In this document: piece by piece, positions 6,960 to 15,728 of the stretch
Layout: each line of letters starts with the position of its first letter
Position numbering within the stretch: the stretch's first letter is position 1
Source of the DNA: Acholeplasmatales bacterium
GTDB taxonomy: Bacteria; Bacillota_I; Bacilli_A; Acholeplasmatales; Acholeplasmataceae
NCBI GenBank assembly: GCA_031284605.1
Contig: JAITXV010000020.1
Span: forward strand, 1-45,451
DNA: 45,451 bases
Direction of reading: 5' to 3'
The notes under the pieces: model-generated
The model's input: the letters and a program-made list of their open reading frames with translations, nothing else
Told to the model about the DNA's origin: nothing
Databases searched by the model: none
Position numbers and translations under genes: made by a program

Positions 6960-8831
6960 ATGAAACAATTTAAAGCAGAATCAAAAAAAGTATTGGATTT
7001 AATGATTAATTCAATTTATACAAACAGAGAAATATTTTTAAGAGAACTATTATCTAACGCAAGTGATGCGGAAGATAAGCTATACTACAAGAGTTTAAAA
7101 GAAAATTTAGGATTAACTCAAGGTAGTTTTAACATTAAACTAGAAGTTAACAAAAAAGATAAGACTATTTCTATTACAGATAATGGAATAGGTATGACAA
7201 AAGATGAATTAGAAACATTTTTAGGGACTATAGCTAAAAGTGATTCAGAACAATTCAACGAAGAAATAAAAGATAAAGAAGTAAATGTAATAGGTAGATT
7301 TGGTGTTGGTTTTTATAGTGCATTTATGATAGCTAAAAAAATAAATGTAATATCTAAAAAATATGGTAGTGATGAAGCTTATATTTGGAGTTCTAGTGGT
7401 ATTGATGGTTATACTATTAAAGAATCTAAAAAAGATTCATATGGTACCCAAATTATCTTATATTTAAAAGATGACACAACCGAAGTTACATATAGTAATT
7501 ATCTTGAAGAATATGAAATAAGAAGTTTAGTTAAGAAATATAGTAACTATATTAAATATCCTATTAATATGGATATAGAAAAAGAAAAAGAAATAAAAAG
7601 TGATTTAGAAGTTGAAGAAGGTAAAGAAAAAGAACCTGTATATGAGAAGTTTATCGAAACTGAAACTCTTAACTCTATGACTCCTATATGGACTAAGAAG
7701 AAAAAAGATATTACAGATGAAGAATTTAATGAGTATTATAAGAGCGAGTTTCATCAATATGAAAATCCAATTTCTACAATATTTAGTAAAGTAGAAGGTA
7801 ATTTAGAATATACAGCCTTGCTATACATACCTTCTAAAGCTCCTTATAATTTATATTATAAGAACTTTGAAAAAGGATTAAAACTATATTCTAATAACAT
7901 ATTAATTATGGATAAATGCAAGGAGTTATTACCTGATTACTTCGCATTTACAGAAGGTATTGTATCATGTGATTTAGATTTAAATATTTCAAGAGAAACT
8001 GTTCAAACTAACTATGAATTAAAGAAAATAGCTCAGTCTATTGAAAAGAAAATTAAGAGTGAGTTAGAAACCCTATTAAAAGATAAAAGAAGTGAGTATG
8101 AAGAATTTTATAAGAATTGTGGTTTAAGATTCAAATATTCTATATATGAAAGTTATGGAAGTGCTGCAGCTAATTTACAAGATTTATTATTATATAAATC
8201 ACTAAAAGATGACAAGCTTATAACCCTAAAAGAATATAAAGAAAATATAAAAGAAAATCAAAAACAAATATATTATGTATCTAGTACAACTTCAGATAGT
8301 GCTAAAGCTATCCCACAAACAGGATATTTATTAGATAGTGGATATGATGTATTATTATTTAGCGATGATATTGATGAATTTGTAATTCAAATGTTAGGTA
8401 AAGTAGATGATTTAGAGTTTAAGAATATTACAACTGGAAGTTTAGGATTAGAAGAATTAAAAACTAATGATTCTGATAAAGAATTAGTTAATTATTTAAA
8501 AGAGCAGTTAAAAGGTAAAGTTGACAATGTTAAGTTATCTGGCGAACTTAAAAAATATCCAGTTGCTTTAACAAGTGATGGAAACTTGACTATTGAAATG
8601 GAAAAACTTATCAATAAGTTACCAAATAGTGAGAAAGTAAATGCTTCTAAAATATTAGAAATAAATTATAATCATTCAATTTATCAAAAACTATTAGAAC
8701 TATATGTAAATGATAAAGATAAATTAAATGAATACGCTTCTATATTACTTGATTTTTCTAAACTTATTGCAGGATTAGATATAGAAGATAAAGCCTCATT
8801 AGTTATTAAAGTTTCAGAGTTATTATCATAA
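6960..8831 (+). CDS. htpG: Molecular chaperone HtpG (bacterial Hsp90)
   Basis: HtpG is a cytoplasmic ATP-driven dimeric chaperone that remodels client proteins. The 623-aa product has the GHKL ATPase motifs at the N-terminus: RELLSNASDA with Glu29, Asn33 and Asp36, then ITDNGIGMT near 72-80, then GRFGVGFYS at 112-120. A middle domain follows, including ISRETVQ, with the usual C-terminal dimerisation region. Length is typical. The start has a strong GGAGG ribosome site. It is transcribed alone between a CIRCE-controlled promoter and a terminator. HrcA control of htpG is not the rule: in Bacillus subtilis htpG is not a CIRCE gene. Confidence 0.98.
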   Translation: MKQFKAESKKVLDLMINSIYTNREIFLRELLSNASDAEDKLYYKSLKENLGLTQGSFNIKLEVNKKDKTISITDNGIGMTKDELETFLGTIAKSDSEQFNEEIKDKEVNVIGRFGVGFYSAFMIAKKINVISKKYGSDEAYIWSSSGIDGYTIKESKKDSYGTQIILYLKDDTTEVTYSNYLEEYEIRSLVKKYSNYIKYPINMDIEKEKEIKSDLEVEEGKEKEPVYEKFIETETLNSMTPIWTKKKKDITDEEFNEYYKSEFHQYENPISTIFSKVEGNLEYTALLYIPSKAPYNLYYKNFEKGLKLYSNNILIMDKCKELLPDYFAFTEGIVSCDLDLNISRETVQTNYELKKIAQSIEKKIKSELETLLKDKRSEYEEFYKNCGLRFKYSIYESYGSAAANLQDLLLYKSLKDDKLITLKEYKENIKENQKQIYYVSSTTSDSAKAIPQTGYLLDSGYDVLLFSDDIDEFVIQMLGKVDDLEFKNITTGSLGLEELKTNDSDKELVNYLKEQLKGKVDNVKLSGELKKYPVALTSDGNLTIEMEKLINKLPNSEKVNASKILEINYNHSIYQKLLELYVNDKDKLNEYASILLDFSKLIAGLDIEDKASLVIKVSELLS

Positions 8832-8834
8832 AAG

Positions 8835-8860
8835 AAAAAAGCCCACAAAGGGCTTTTTTT
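8835..8860 (+). terminator. htpG terminator
   Basis: AAAAAAGCCC, loop ACAAA, GGGCTTTTTTT, starting 4 bases after the htpG stop. It is a textbook intrinsic terminator. Confidence 0.93.
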
Positions 8861-9011
8861 GTTTCTTATAACTAAAATAACTATAAGAAATGTATTTTGC
8901 ATTTTTATTGTGAAGTTTATAAAATTTACTAACAAAATGTAAAAGAAATAGTATATTTATTAATATATTAGTGTTAAGTACTTTAGAGTATATATTCTAT
9001 ATGGAGAAATT

Positions 9012-9497
9012 ATGTTTAAAAAATTAAATTTTGTAGCATTGTTGCTTATTTTGTTAGTACCATTTGTATCTTGTAATAAAAAAGAAGAAAATGTAAAAGG
9101 AAGAGAAAAGATTAATTTTTCTTCTGCATTTACCATGCAAAAATATTGAGTTCCAAGTATAGTATTTTCAGTTGGTGATAAAATATTGGAAGAAGATTTA
9201 ATAACTGATTCATATTTTGTAATTGTAATAGAAGTTTTAACATCAATCAAACCACTAGAGTGTACTCATTTTAGAGATGAACCTGCAAATCCTACTGCTG
9301 AATATGCCAATAGAATACTTTATGAGCATAGATTAGAACAGAAATTGTACTACACTTCTATAAATGACCAAGTGTTAAACGAAATAGATTTAAATAATCC
9401 AGAATTTGGAATTGATCATTACAGTAGCAGCTATTTTGCACCTTTTATTTTTATATACATAAAAAAAAGTTTCACTAAATGCACTGTTAATTTATAA
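9012..9497 (+). pseudogene. Lipoprotein gene interrupted by an in-frame TGA
   Basis: The frame starts MFKKLNFVALLLILLVPFVS followed by the lipobox Cys, a clear type II signal peptide, with a GGAG site upstream. After 45 codons comes TGA at 9147-9149. The same frame then stays open for 115 more codons (VPSIVFSVGDKILEEDL ... FAPFIFIYIKKS) to a TAA at 9495. Trp would fit at the TGA, and one base change from TGG explains it. Because other genes here use TGA as stop, this is probably a nonsense mutation, giving a 45-residue stub. No family is recognised. Confidence 0.7.
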
Positions 9498-9695
9498 ATT
9501 TTTAGAACTAGAGTGTATTAATATAATTCACATCCACGAAGAGAACGATACTAATACGGTATTTTTAGACTAAAAAATACGAAATATTACTTTGAACTAG
9601 AAACTGTTTATTTATGAAAACTATATTCAAATTCAAATAAGTATTATAAATGATTCTTTAGATATATTTTATCCAATAATTAGTTTTGTTATACG

Positions 9696-10226
9696 CTATT
9701 TTAGTTCTAGTAAATCATATATTGTTTTATGATTTTTAATAGTTTTATTATAGTATTTTAAAACATCAAGCAAAATGCCTATAGTGAAATAAGACTTAAT
9801 AAAATTGTAATTTTTCACAGATTTTACTTTAAGAATATTACTCACATATTCGCTTGGTTTCATGCTAGACTTATATTTTTGGAAATCTTTGTATTTGTTC
9901 TGAGCAATAATATATAATATCTCAATTTCTGGAGTTGTTTTAAATTCGACCACTTCTACAAGACTAAAGTATTTTTTGGATATTTTGAAATGTTCTTTTG
10001 TCGAATCATTTATGTAATAAATAATAATTTTCTTTTGTGAATATTTATTTAAATATTCATTTTCAAAATTGATATGATTCCTATAGTAAGATCCTAAAAT
10101 TGGATTTAACAAATCTATTACATCATTATAATCAAACGACAAAAGATTATTTTCTAAAAGTATTTCCATTATTGTTTTTTCTGCAGCTCCCTCACAAATG
10201 CATGCTTCTAACTTATTAGTCTTCAT
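9696..10226 (-). CDS. Small partner of the AAA ATPase, EGAAE-motif protein (Toprim- or RloB-like, uncertain)
   Basis: The 176-aa product begins with a beta strand and an acidic turn, ACICEGAAEKTIMEIL (Glu12, Glu16). A second strand ends in an Asp, IIIYYINDS (Asp74), followed by TTPEIEILYII (Glu100, Glu102). The spacing of a Glu after the first strand and an Asp after a later one recalls compact Toprim-like nucleases or the RloB family. That is a guess, because the full Toprim DxD is not evident. From memory it resembles a widespread uncharacterised Firmicutes family found beside AAA ATPases. Its start overlaps the end of the ATPase gene by 11 bp, so the two are translated together. Confidence 0.75.
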   Translation of the reverse strand: MKTNKLEACICEGAAEKTIMEILLENNLLSFDYNDVIDLLNPILGSYYRNHINFENEYLNKYSQKKIIIYYINDSTKEHFKISKKYFSLVEVVEFKTTPEIEILYIIAQNKYKDFQKYKSSMKPSEYVSNILKVKSVKNYNFIKSYFTIGILLDVLKYYNKTIKNHKTIYDLLELK

Positions 10227-11445
10227 TTATTTCTTCATCATTTGTGCTTATTGATTTTACTAACATATTAAATATTTCTCTATTCGGTGCAGTTGTTTCA
10301 CTAAGCATATTTTTTAAATATGAATCGCTTTTTTGTTTGTCATTTCTTTTTAACAATTTTGATAAGTTTGTTATTTTAGAATAACCATTAATTTGTTTTG
10401 AAGTTATATAAATTGAATCATTCCTTTTTATGCAATCTAATAATTCTGAGTAATGTGTTGTAAAAATCAGCGTTGCTCCAAGTTTATTGGTAACTTTAGA
10501 ACTAAAAAGTTTTATAATATCTACTGCTAATGCTTTGTGAATACCTTGTTCAATTTCGTCTATAATAAAATATCCTCCGTATTTTAAAATACTAACCACA
10601 GATTTAAATAGTCTAATCCATCTCACTGTTCCAGCAGAAAGTTTAGAATCTAAGTAAAATTCTTCAATTTCCTTTGCTTCCCTGCCTTTAAATTTTAAAT
10701 CGTAAGATATTATTTTGGAATTTTCGTTATTTTTTTTATTAAGATATTCAACGGAACTATCTAAATAATTTATTAAATTTGGTGGAATATTTCCAAGTCT
10801 TTTATTAAGATTTATTCCTAATTCATTTGTAACTGTAAAGATAGTTTTTGTTTTATAATAAAAATTAGTATATTTAAAAATACATTCGTCTGATTCAATG
10901 TTTAATTTATTAGAAATTACATCACTTTGATTGGATTTTATTTCGAACCTATTTATTATTTCATTTCTTGTAATTGTTGTAGAATTTTGGAAGTCAAACA
11001 GATGTTTTAATGATAACCCGCCATTATTTTTATATTTGATATAGTCATTTATTATTGATAGTTTTTGATTATTAGAATTTTTAATACTTGCACAGTACAT
11101 AAATATTTTCTTTTGTGTAAAAGAATATGCAATTATTTCAATTTCTATATTTTCTTTTAAAATATCCATAAAGCCATATGCATAACCATCAAAAACATCT
11201 AAATTAATGTTTCCTGTAGAAATAATCCCCGCAGCCCAAGCAAGCAACCTTGCTGCAGTTGTTTTCCCTGAAGAATTAGCGCCAGCTAGTGCTATTAAGT
11301 TGTTCGTATATACGCTACCAAATAAAAAACTAAGTTCGCCTTCTTCACCCCTTGCGTTTTGTTTATTTGTAAATTCTACTACAAATTCTCCATTTTCGAA
11401 ATTCTCAATTCCTTTGAATTTTACCGACAAAATTCTATTGCTCAT
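10216..11445 (-). CDS. ABC/SMC-like AAA family ATPase (AAA_15/AAA_21 type) of a two-gene cassette
   Basis: ATG at 11445 is chosen because AGAGGTA lies just upstream; this gives 409 aa, 14 fewer than the longest frame. Motifs in order: Walker A GANSSGKTT at 55-63, ABC-like signature LSAGTVRWIRL at 269-279, Walker B FIIDEIE at 293-299, and an H-loop TTH at 329-331. This is the single-gene ABC-ATPase fold seen in OLD, RloA, PARIS AriA and similar phage-defence ATPases. No nuclease domain is fused to it; the 176-aa downstream protein may supply the effector. A perfect palindrome covers its promoter. A defence role is inferred from architecture. Confidence 0.88.
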   Translation of the reverse strand: MSNRILSVKFKGIENFENGEFVVEFTNKQNARGEEGELSFLFGSVYTNNLIALAGANSSGKTTAARLLAWAAGIISTGNINLDVFDGYAYGFMDILKENIEIEIIAYSFTQKKIFMYCASIKNSNNQKLSIINDYIKYKNNGGLSLKHLFDFQNSTTITRNEIINRFEIKSNQSDVISNKLNIESDECIFKYTNFYYKTKTIFTVTNELGINLNKRLGNIPPNLINYLDSSVEYLNKKNNENSKIISYDLKFKGREAKEIEEFYLDSKLSAGTVRWIRLFKSVVSILKYGGYFIIDEIEQGIHKALAVDIIKLFSSKVTNKLGATLIFTTHYSELLDCIKRNDSIYITSKQINGYSKITNLSKLLKRNDKQKSDSYLKNMLSETTAPNREIFNMLVKSISTNDEEINED

Positions 11446-11480
11446 TTCATTACCTCTCATAAATATTATATCATAAAATA

Positions 11481-11509
11481 GAAACAAAACGTAAAAAACG
11501 TTTTGTTTC
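11481..11509. promoter_or_regulatory. Perfect palindrome at the promoter of the AAA cassette
   Basis: GAAACAAAACG, seven bases, CGTTTTGTTTC: perfect 11-bp arms. On the minus strand a TATAAT box follows about 10 bases downstream of the palindrome, so it overlaps the -35 region. This position fits a dimeric repressor site. It has no T run, so it is unlikely to be a terminator. No regulator gene lies next to it. Confidence 0.65.
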
Positions 11510-11619
11510 TTAAAATATCCTATTATTTTAATAATTTTAATTAAATAAACAATAGTATTCGTTTAAATAGTTTTTATTTGTTTAAATGATATACAAGTAT
11601 AGTTTTAGATATTGTAATA

Positions 11620-11656
11620 AAAAAACCTGTAACACATAATAGCTACAGGTTTTTTT
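11620..11656 (-). terminator. ppdK terminator (probably works both ways)
   Basis: AAAAAACCTGTA pairs with TACAGGTTTTTT over an 11-base loop, 13 bases past the ppdK stop, with T runs on both strands. Confidence 0.88.
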
Positions 11657-11668
11657 GTTTTTATTTAA

Positions 11669-14314
11669 TTAGTGTTTTCTAGCTTTTCTTGGAAATTTAA
11701 TTTGGGCATGTGCTGCTGCTAATCTAGCTACAGGAACTCTAAAAGGACTACAAGATACATAATCTAAACCAATTTTATGACAGAATTCAACACTTTGAGG
11801 ATCTCCTCCGTGTTCACCGCAAATACCACATTTTAAATTAGATCTAGTTTCTCTACCTAAACCAACAGCCATCTTCATAAGTTTACCAACACCTGCTTGG
11901 TCAACATTTTTAAATGGATCAAATTCAAATATTTTATTTTCATAATATGAATCTAAAAATTTACCTGCATCATCTCTTGAAAATCCAAAAGTCATTTGAG
12001 TTAAATCATTTGTACCAAAACTGAAGAATTCAGCTTCTTTAGCTATTTCATCAGCTAAAAGCGCTGCTCTAGGTATTTCTATCATAGTACCAATATGGTA
12101 TTCTAAAGATGCATTTTGTTCTTTTAATACTTCTTTAATAGTTTCAACTACTATATCTTTAACAAATTTTAATTCTTTTGTTTCACCAACTAATGGAATC
12201 ATTATTTCAGGTGCTACTTTAAATTCTTCTGTTTTATTTACATTTATAGCGGCTTCAATTACAGCTCTTGTTTGCATTCTAGCTATTTCAGGATAAGTTA
12301 CAGCTAATCTGCATCCTCTGTGACCCATCATAGGATTTTGTTCATGTAAACCATCTATAGTAGCTTTTAATTCTTCAAAAGGAATATTCATTTCTTTAGA
12401 TAAATCTAAAATATCAGCGTCACTATGAGGAACAAATTCATGCAAAGGTGGATCTAAATATCTAACAGTAACAGGATAACCTTTTAATTCTCTATATAGT
12501 GATTCAAAATCGCCTCTTTGCATAGGTAATAATTTAGCTAAAGCTGCTTCTCTATTTTCAACTGATTTAGAAACAATCATCTCTCTAATGGCTCTAATTC
12601 TATCACCTTCAAAAAACATATGTTCTGTTCTAACAAGACCAATACCTTCAGCACCAAATTCATAAGCTCTTTTAGCATCACGAGGAGTGTCTGCGTTAGC
12701 TCTAACTTTTAAGCTTCTATATTTATCAGCCCATTTCATTATTGTTTTGAAATCACCACTTATTTTAGCTGGAACTGTGCTTAATTGTTCACCGTATACT
12801 AAACCTGTAGTACCGTCTAAACTAATCCAATCACCTTCTTTTAATACTAAGTCATGGATTTTTAATTCACCTTTTTCTTCATCAACGTGGATTTCTTTAG
12901 CACCACATACACAGCATGTTCCAAGTTGTCTAGCTACTACTGCAGCGTGGCTTGTTCTTCCACCTGTTGCTGTTAATATACCACTAGCTACTATCATACC
13001 TTCAATATCTTCGGGGCTTGTTTCTTCTCTTACTAAAACTACAGGATAGTTTTTAGTTTTTAATTCTTTAGCTCTTTCAGCACTAAACACTAAATGACCG
13101 GTTGCTGCACCTGGGCTTGCGTTTAAGCCAGAAGCAATTGATTTAGATGTTTTTAATGATTTTGGATCGAAAGCTGGATGTAAAAGTTGGTCTATTTGAG
13201 ATGGTTCAACTTTTAGTAAAGCTTCTTTTTTAGTTAATAATCCTTCTTTATATAAATCAACAGCTATTTTAACACTAGCAGCTGCAGTTCTTTTACCATT
13301 ACGAGTTTGTAACATATAAAGTTTACCTTTTTCAATTGTAAATTCCATATCTTGCATATCTTTATAATGATTTTCTAGTAAGTGTACTACACTTACAAAT
13401 TCATCATATACAGCTTTGTTATCTTGTTCTAATTCACTTATTGATTTAGGTGTTCTAATACCTGCTACAACGTCTTCACCTTGTGCATTGAATAGATATT
13501 CACCATATAATCCTTTTTCACCTGTAGCAGGGTTTCTTGAGAAAGCTACACCTGTACCGCAGTCATCTCCCATATTACCAAATACCATAGATTGAACACT
13601 TACAGCAGTACCCCAACTATAAGGAATTCCTTCTCTCATTCTATAAACATTAGCTCTTGGATTATCCCAACTTCTAAATACAGCTTCAATAGCTTCAATT
13701 AATTGAGTATGAGGATCTTGTGGAAAATCTGTATTTTTTAATTCTTTGTATTTAGCTTTATATTCTTTTACTAATTCTTTTAAATCATCAGCAGTTAAAT
13801 CTTTATCAAATTCAACACCTTTTCTTGCTTTCATTGCTTTTAGAATATTTTCAAAATAACCTTTTCCTAAATTCATAACAACATCTGAAAACATTTGGAT
13901 AAATCTTCTATAACTATCATATGCAAATCTAGGATTATCTGTTAGTTTTGCTAAACCCTCAACAACAACATCGTTGATACCTAAATTTAAAATAGTATCC
14001 ATCATACCTGGCATAGATGCTCTAGCACCACTTCTAACTGATACTAATAATGGGTTTTTTGGATCTCCAAATTTTTTACCTATAACATTTTCTAATTCTG
14101 GTACAGCTGCGTCTATTTGACTAACTATATCATCTCCAATTCTTTTACCATCTTCGTAGTAACGAGTACAAGCCTCAGTAGTAACATTAAAAGCAGGTGG
14201 AACAGGTAAGCCTATATTACTCATCTCAGCTAAATTAGCACCCTTGCCACCAAGCAAGTTACGCATCGATGCATCGCCTTCTTTTTTAAACAATAAATAT
14301 ACATATTTACTCAT
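11669..14314 (-). CDS. ppdK: Pyruvate, phosphate dikinase
   Basis: The enzyme interconverts pyruvate, ATP and phosphate with phosphoenolpyruvate, AMP and PPi. The 881-aa length is typical. The N-terminal nucleotide-binding domain has LGGKGANLAEM. The swivelling domain carries GGRTSHAAVVARQLG with the phosphohistidine at His456. The C-terminal PEP-binding barrel ends with GICGEHGGDP, placing the catalytic Cys at about 832. It is transcribed alone. In organisms with a PPi-type phosphofructokinase, as here (15729), it usually runs in the glycolytic direction and consumes PPi. No pyruvate kinase gene is seen in the window. Confidence 0.98.
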   Translation of the reverse strand: MSKYVYLLFKKEGDASMRNLLGGKGANLAEMSNIGLPVPPAFNVTTEACTRYYEDGKRIGDDIVSQIDAAVPELENVIGKKFGDPKNPLLVSVRSGARASMPGMMDTILNLGINDVVVEGLAKLTDNPRFAYDSYRRFIQMFSDVVMNLGKGYFENILKAMKARKGVEFDKDLTADDLKELVKEYKAKYKELKNTDFPQDPHTQLIEAIEAVFRSWDNPRANVYRMREGIPYSWGTAVSVQSMVFGNMGDDCGTGVAFSRNPATGEKGLYGEYLFNAQGEDVVAGIRTPKSISELEQDNKAVYDEFVSVVHLLENHYKDMQDMEFTIEKGKLYMLQTRNGKRTAAASVKIAVDLYKEGLLTKKEALLKVEPSQIDQLLHPAFDPKSLKTSKSIASGLNASPGAATGHLVFSAERAKELKTKNYPVVLVREETSPEDIEGMIVASGILTATGGRTSHAAVVARQLGTCCVCGAKEIHVDEEKGELKIHDLVLKEGDWISLDGTTGLVYGEQLSTVPAKISGDFKTIMKWADKYRSLKVRANADTPRDAKRAYEFGAEGIGLVRTEHMFFEGDRIRAIREMIVSKSVENREAALAKLLPMQRGDFESLYRELKGYPVTVRYLDPPLHEFVPHSDADILDLSKEMNIPFEELKATIDGLHEQNPMMGHRGCRLAVTYPEIARMQTRAVIEAAINVNKTEEFKVAPEIMIPLVGETKELKFVKDIVVETIKEVLKEQNASLEYHIGTMIEIPRAALLADEIAKEAEFFSFGTNDLTQMTFGFSRDDAGKFLDSYYENKIFEFDPFKNVDQAGVGKLMKMAVGLGRETRSNLKCGICGEHGGDPQSVEFCHKIGLDYVSCSPFRVPVARLAAAHAQIKFPRKARKH

Positions 14315-14424
14315 TTTTATATCCCTTTCACATAATTTTTTTATTTTTACTACTCTATTATACCAAATTTATTAGTTTTTATGGGAAAAATAGTATATAT
14401 ATTAAATGGATAAGGAGTAAAGAT

Positions 14425-14774
14425 ATGAAATGCAAGATATGCAGTGAAGTTAATATGAAGGATACTAAATATAGCACCTTATGTGGTGTATTATTAGTTC
14501 AACCAAATATTAATAAATTTGTTAGTGAAGAATAGTCAAACAGTTATAGTTCTAAATGGGGAAAATAACTATAATTGGTTATAACTTAGAAAAATGGTCT
14601 TTAATATTTTGTTTACTAGTTGTTGTAGTATGCGATATTGTCATTTTAAGGAATAGAGCATCTATAAATAAAATTTTGGCTAAGAAAGGTTTTAAGTGCT
14701 TAATAATAGATACAACAATATTATATCTAGTTATATTAGGGAAAATACATACTTGCTATAAATTGACAAAATGA
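14425..14774 (+). pseudogene. Dead first copy of a zinc-ribbon/two-TM membrane protein
   Basis: A 36-codon frame (MKCKICSEVN ... STLCGVLLV) with a good AAGGAG site matches the N-terminal zinc ribbon of the next two genes. The first Cys of the second knuckle has become Ser. It stops at 14535. In another frame, 14556-14774 encodes IIGYNLEKWSLIFCLLVV and onward, matching the membrane part of the neighbours (GYEFGKWSLIFCW). The frames differ, so at least one indel separates the halves. It is a decayed tandem duplicate rather than two small genes. Confidence 0.8.
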
Positions 14775-14904
14775 TTGGCATTAGCTATAAAAATACATCA
14801 ACTTCTAATATTTTTTTTAATAATTTTCGCATTATTTATATAATATTATAAAAGAATTATAAAAAAATTGTATAATATAAGAAAAGAATAAAAGGAGTAT
14901 TGCA

Positions 14905-15306
14905 ATGTATTGTAAGAAATGTGGTGCAGAAAATAAAGACGACGCTAAATATTGCGTTGTATGTGGGGAAGTTTTAGTACCCGAAAGTAAAGAAAATGAA
15001 GTTGTTGTAGCAGGTAATCCAGGTGAACCTAAAAAAGTTTGGGAAGTTTTTGGAAGACTAGGATATGAATTTGGTAAATGGTCTTTAATATTTTGTTGGA
15101 CATTAATTTTTATAGAAATTTCTGTTGTAGGTATTATATTTTCAATTTTAGCTAAAAACAAATCAGTTAATAATAAAGAAAAAGCAGAAAAGGGATTAAA
15201 ATGGTCTATTATCGCTACTATTATTTCATTTGTTCTTACTATGATTATTTCAATAGTAGTAGGAGTAGTAGTTGGAATAAAATATGCAGAAGGTTTTGAA
15301 TACTAA
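14905..15306 (+). CDS. Zinc-ribbon membrane protein, copy 2
   Basis: The 133-aa protein has an N-terminal zinc ribbon with Cys3, Cys6, Cys17 and Cys20 (MYCKKCGAEN ... YCVVCGEVL), a short linker, then two hydrophobic segments at about 59-83 and 100-126. The layout matches many small Firmicutes zinc-ribbon membrane proteins with a DUF4190-like membrane part. Function is unknown. A TATAAT at 14871 and an AAGGAG site precede it. It is followed after 2 bases by a paralogue and preceded by a dead one. The stretch GYEFGKWSLIFCW is shared by all three copies. Confidence 0.85.
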   Translation: MYCKKCGAENKDDAKYCVVCGEVLVPESKENEVVVAGNPGEPKKVWEVFGRLGYEFGKWSLIFCWTLIFIEISVVGIIFSILAKNKSVNNKEKAEKGLKWSIIATIISFVLTMIISIVVGVVVGIKYAEGFEY

Positions 15307-15308
15307 GC

Positions 15309-15710
15309 ATGTATTGTAAACATTGTGGTACTAAAGTATTAGATGACGCTTTATTTTGTCCATCTTGTGGGAAAGTACTACAAGAAACAGTAAGCAAAGA
15401 ACAAAATGTAGTTTATTATGAAGATAAAAAGGTTCCTAAAGTATGGGAAGTATTTTCTAACATTGGATATAATTTTGGTAAATGGACTTTAATATTTTGC
15501 TGGGTACCAATATTAAATATATCTTTATTTTTATGTATAGCTATTTACGGATTAGTATTTTCTATATTAGGAACAACAAAAGCTAAAGTTAATAGACAAA
15601 AAGCTAAATCTGGAATAATATTTTCTAGCATTGCTATGGTAGCTATCTTATTTTTATATTTTTTGTATTTGTTATGTTTTGGTTCTTTATTAAATATTAG
15701 ATTTAGATAA
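15309..15710 (+). CDS. Zinc-ribbon membrane protein, copy 3
   Basis: Also 133 aa, with MYCKHCGTKV ... LFCPSCGKVL as the zinc ribbon, KVWEVFSNIGYNFGKWTLIFCW as the conserved join, and two membrane segments. It starts only 2 bases after the stop of copy 2 and has no clear ribosome site, so it probably depends on translation of copy 2. The PPi-phosphofructokinase gene follows after 18 bases and may share the transcript. Role unknown; it is clearly a tandem paralogue. Confidence 0.85.
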   Translation: MYCKHCGTKVLDDALFCPSCGKVLQETVSKEQNVVYYEDKKVPKVWEVFSNIGYNFGKWTLIFCWVPILNISLFLCIAIYGLVFSILGTTKAKVNRQKAKSGIIFSSIAMVAILFLYFLYLLCFGSLLNIRFR

Positions 15711-15728
15711 TTTGGAAAGAGGTTTTAT

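Noticed and set aside
14556-14774. Separate small membrane protein gene
   Set aside because: It matches the membrane part of the two downstream paralogues, lacks a good ribosome site and follows a dead zinc-ribbon frame, so it is the rest of a pseudogene.
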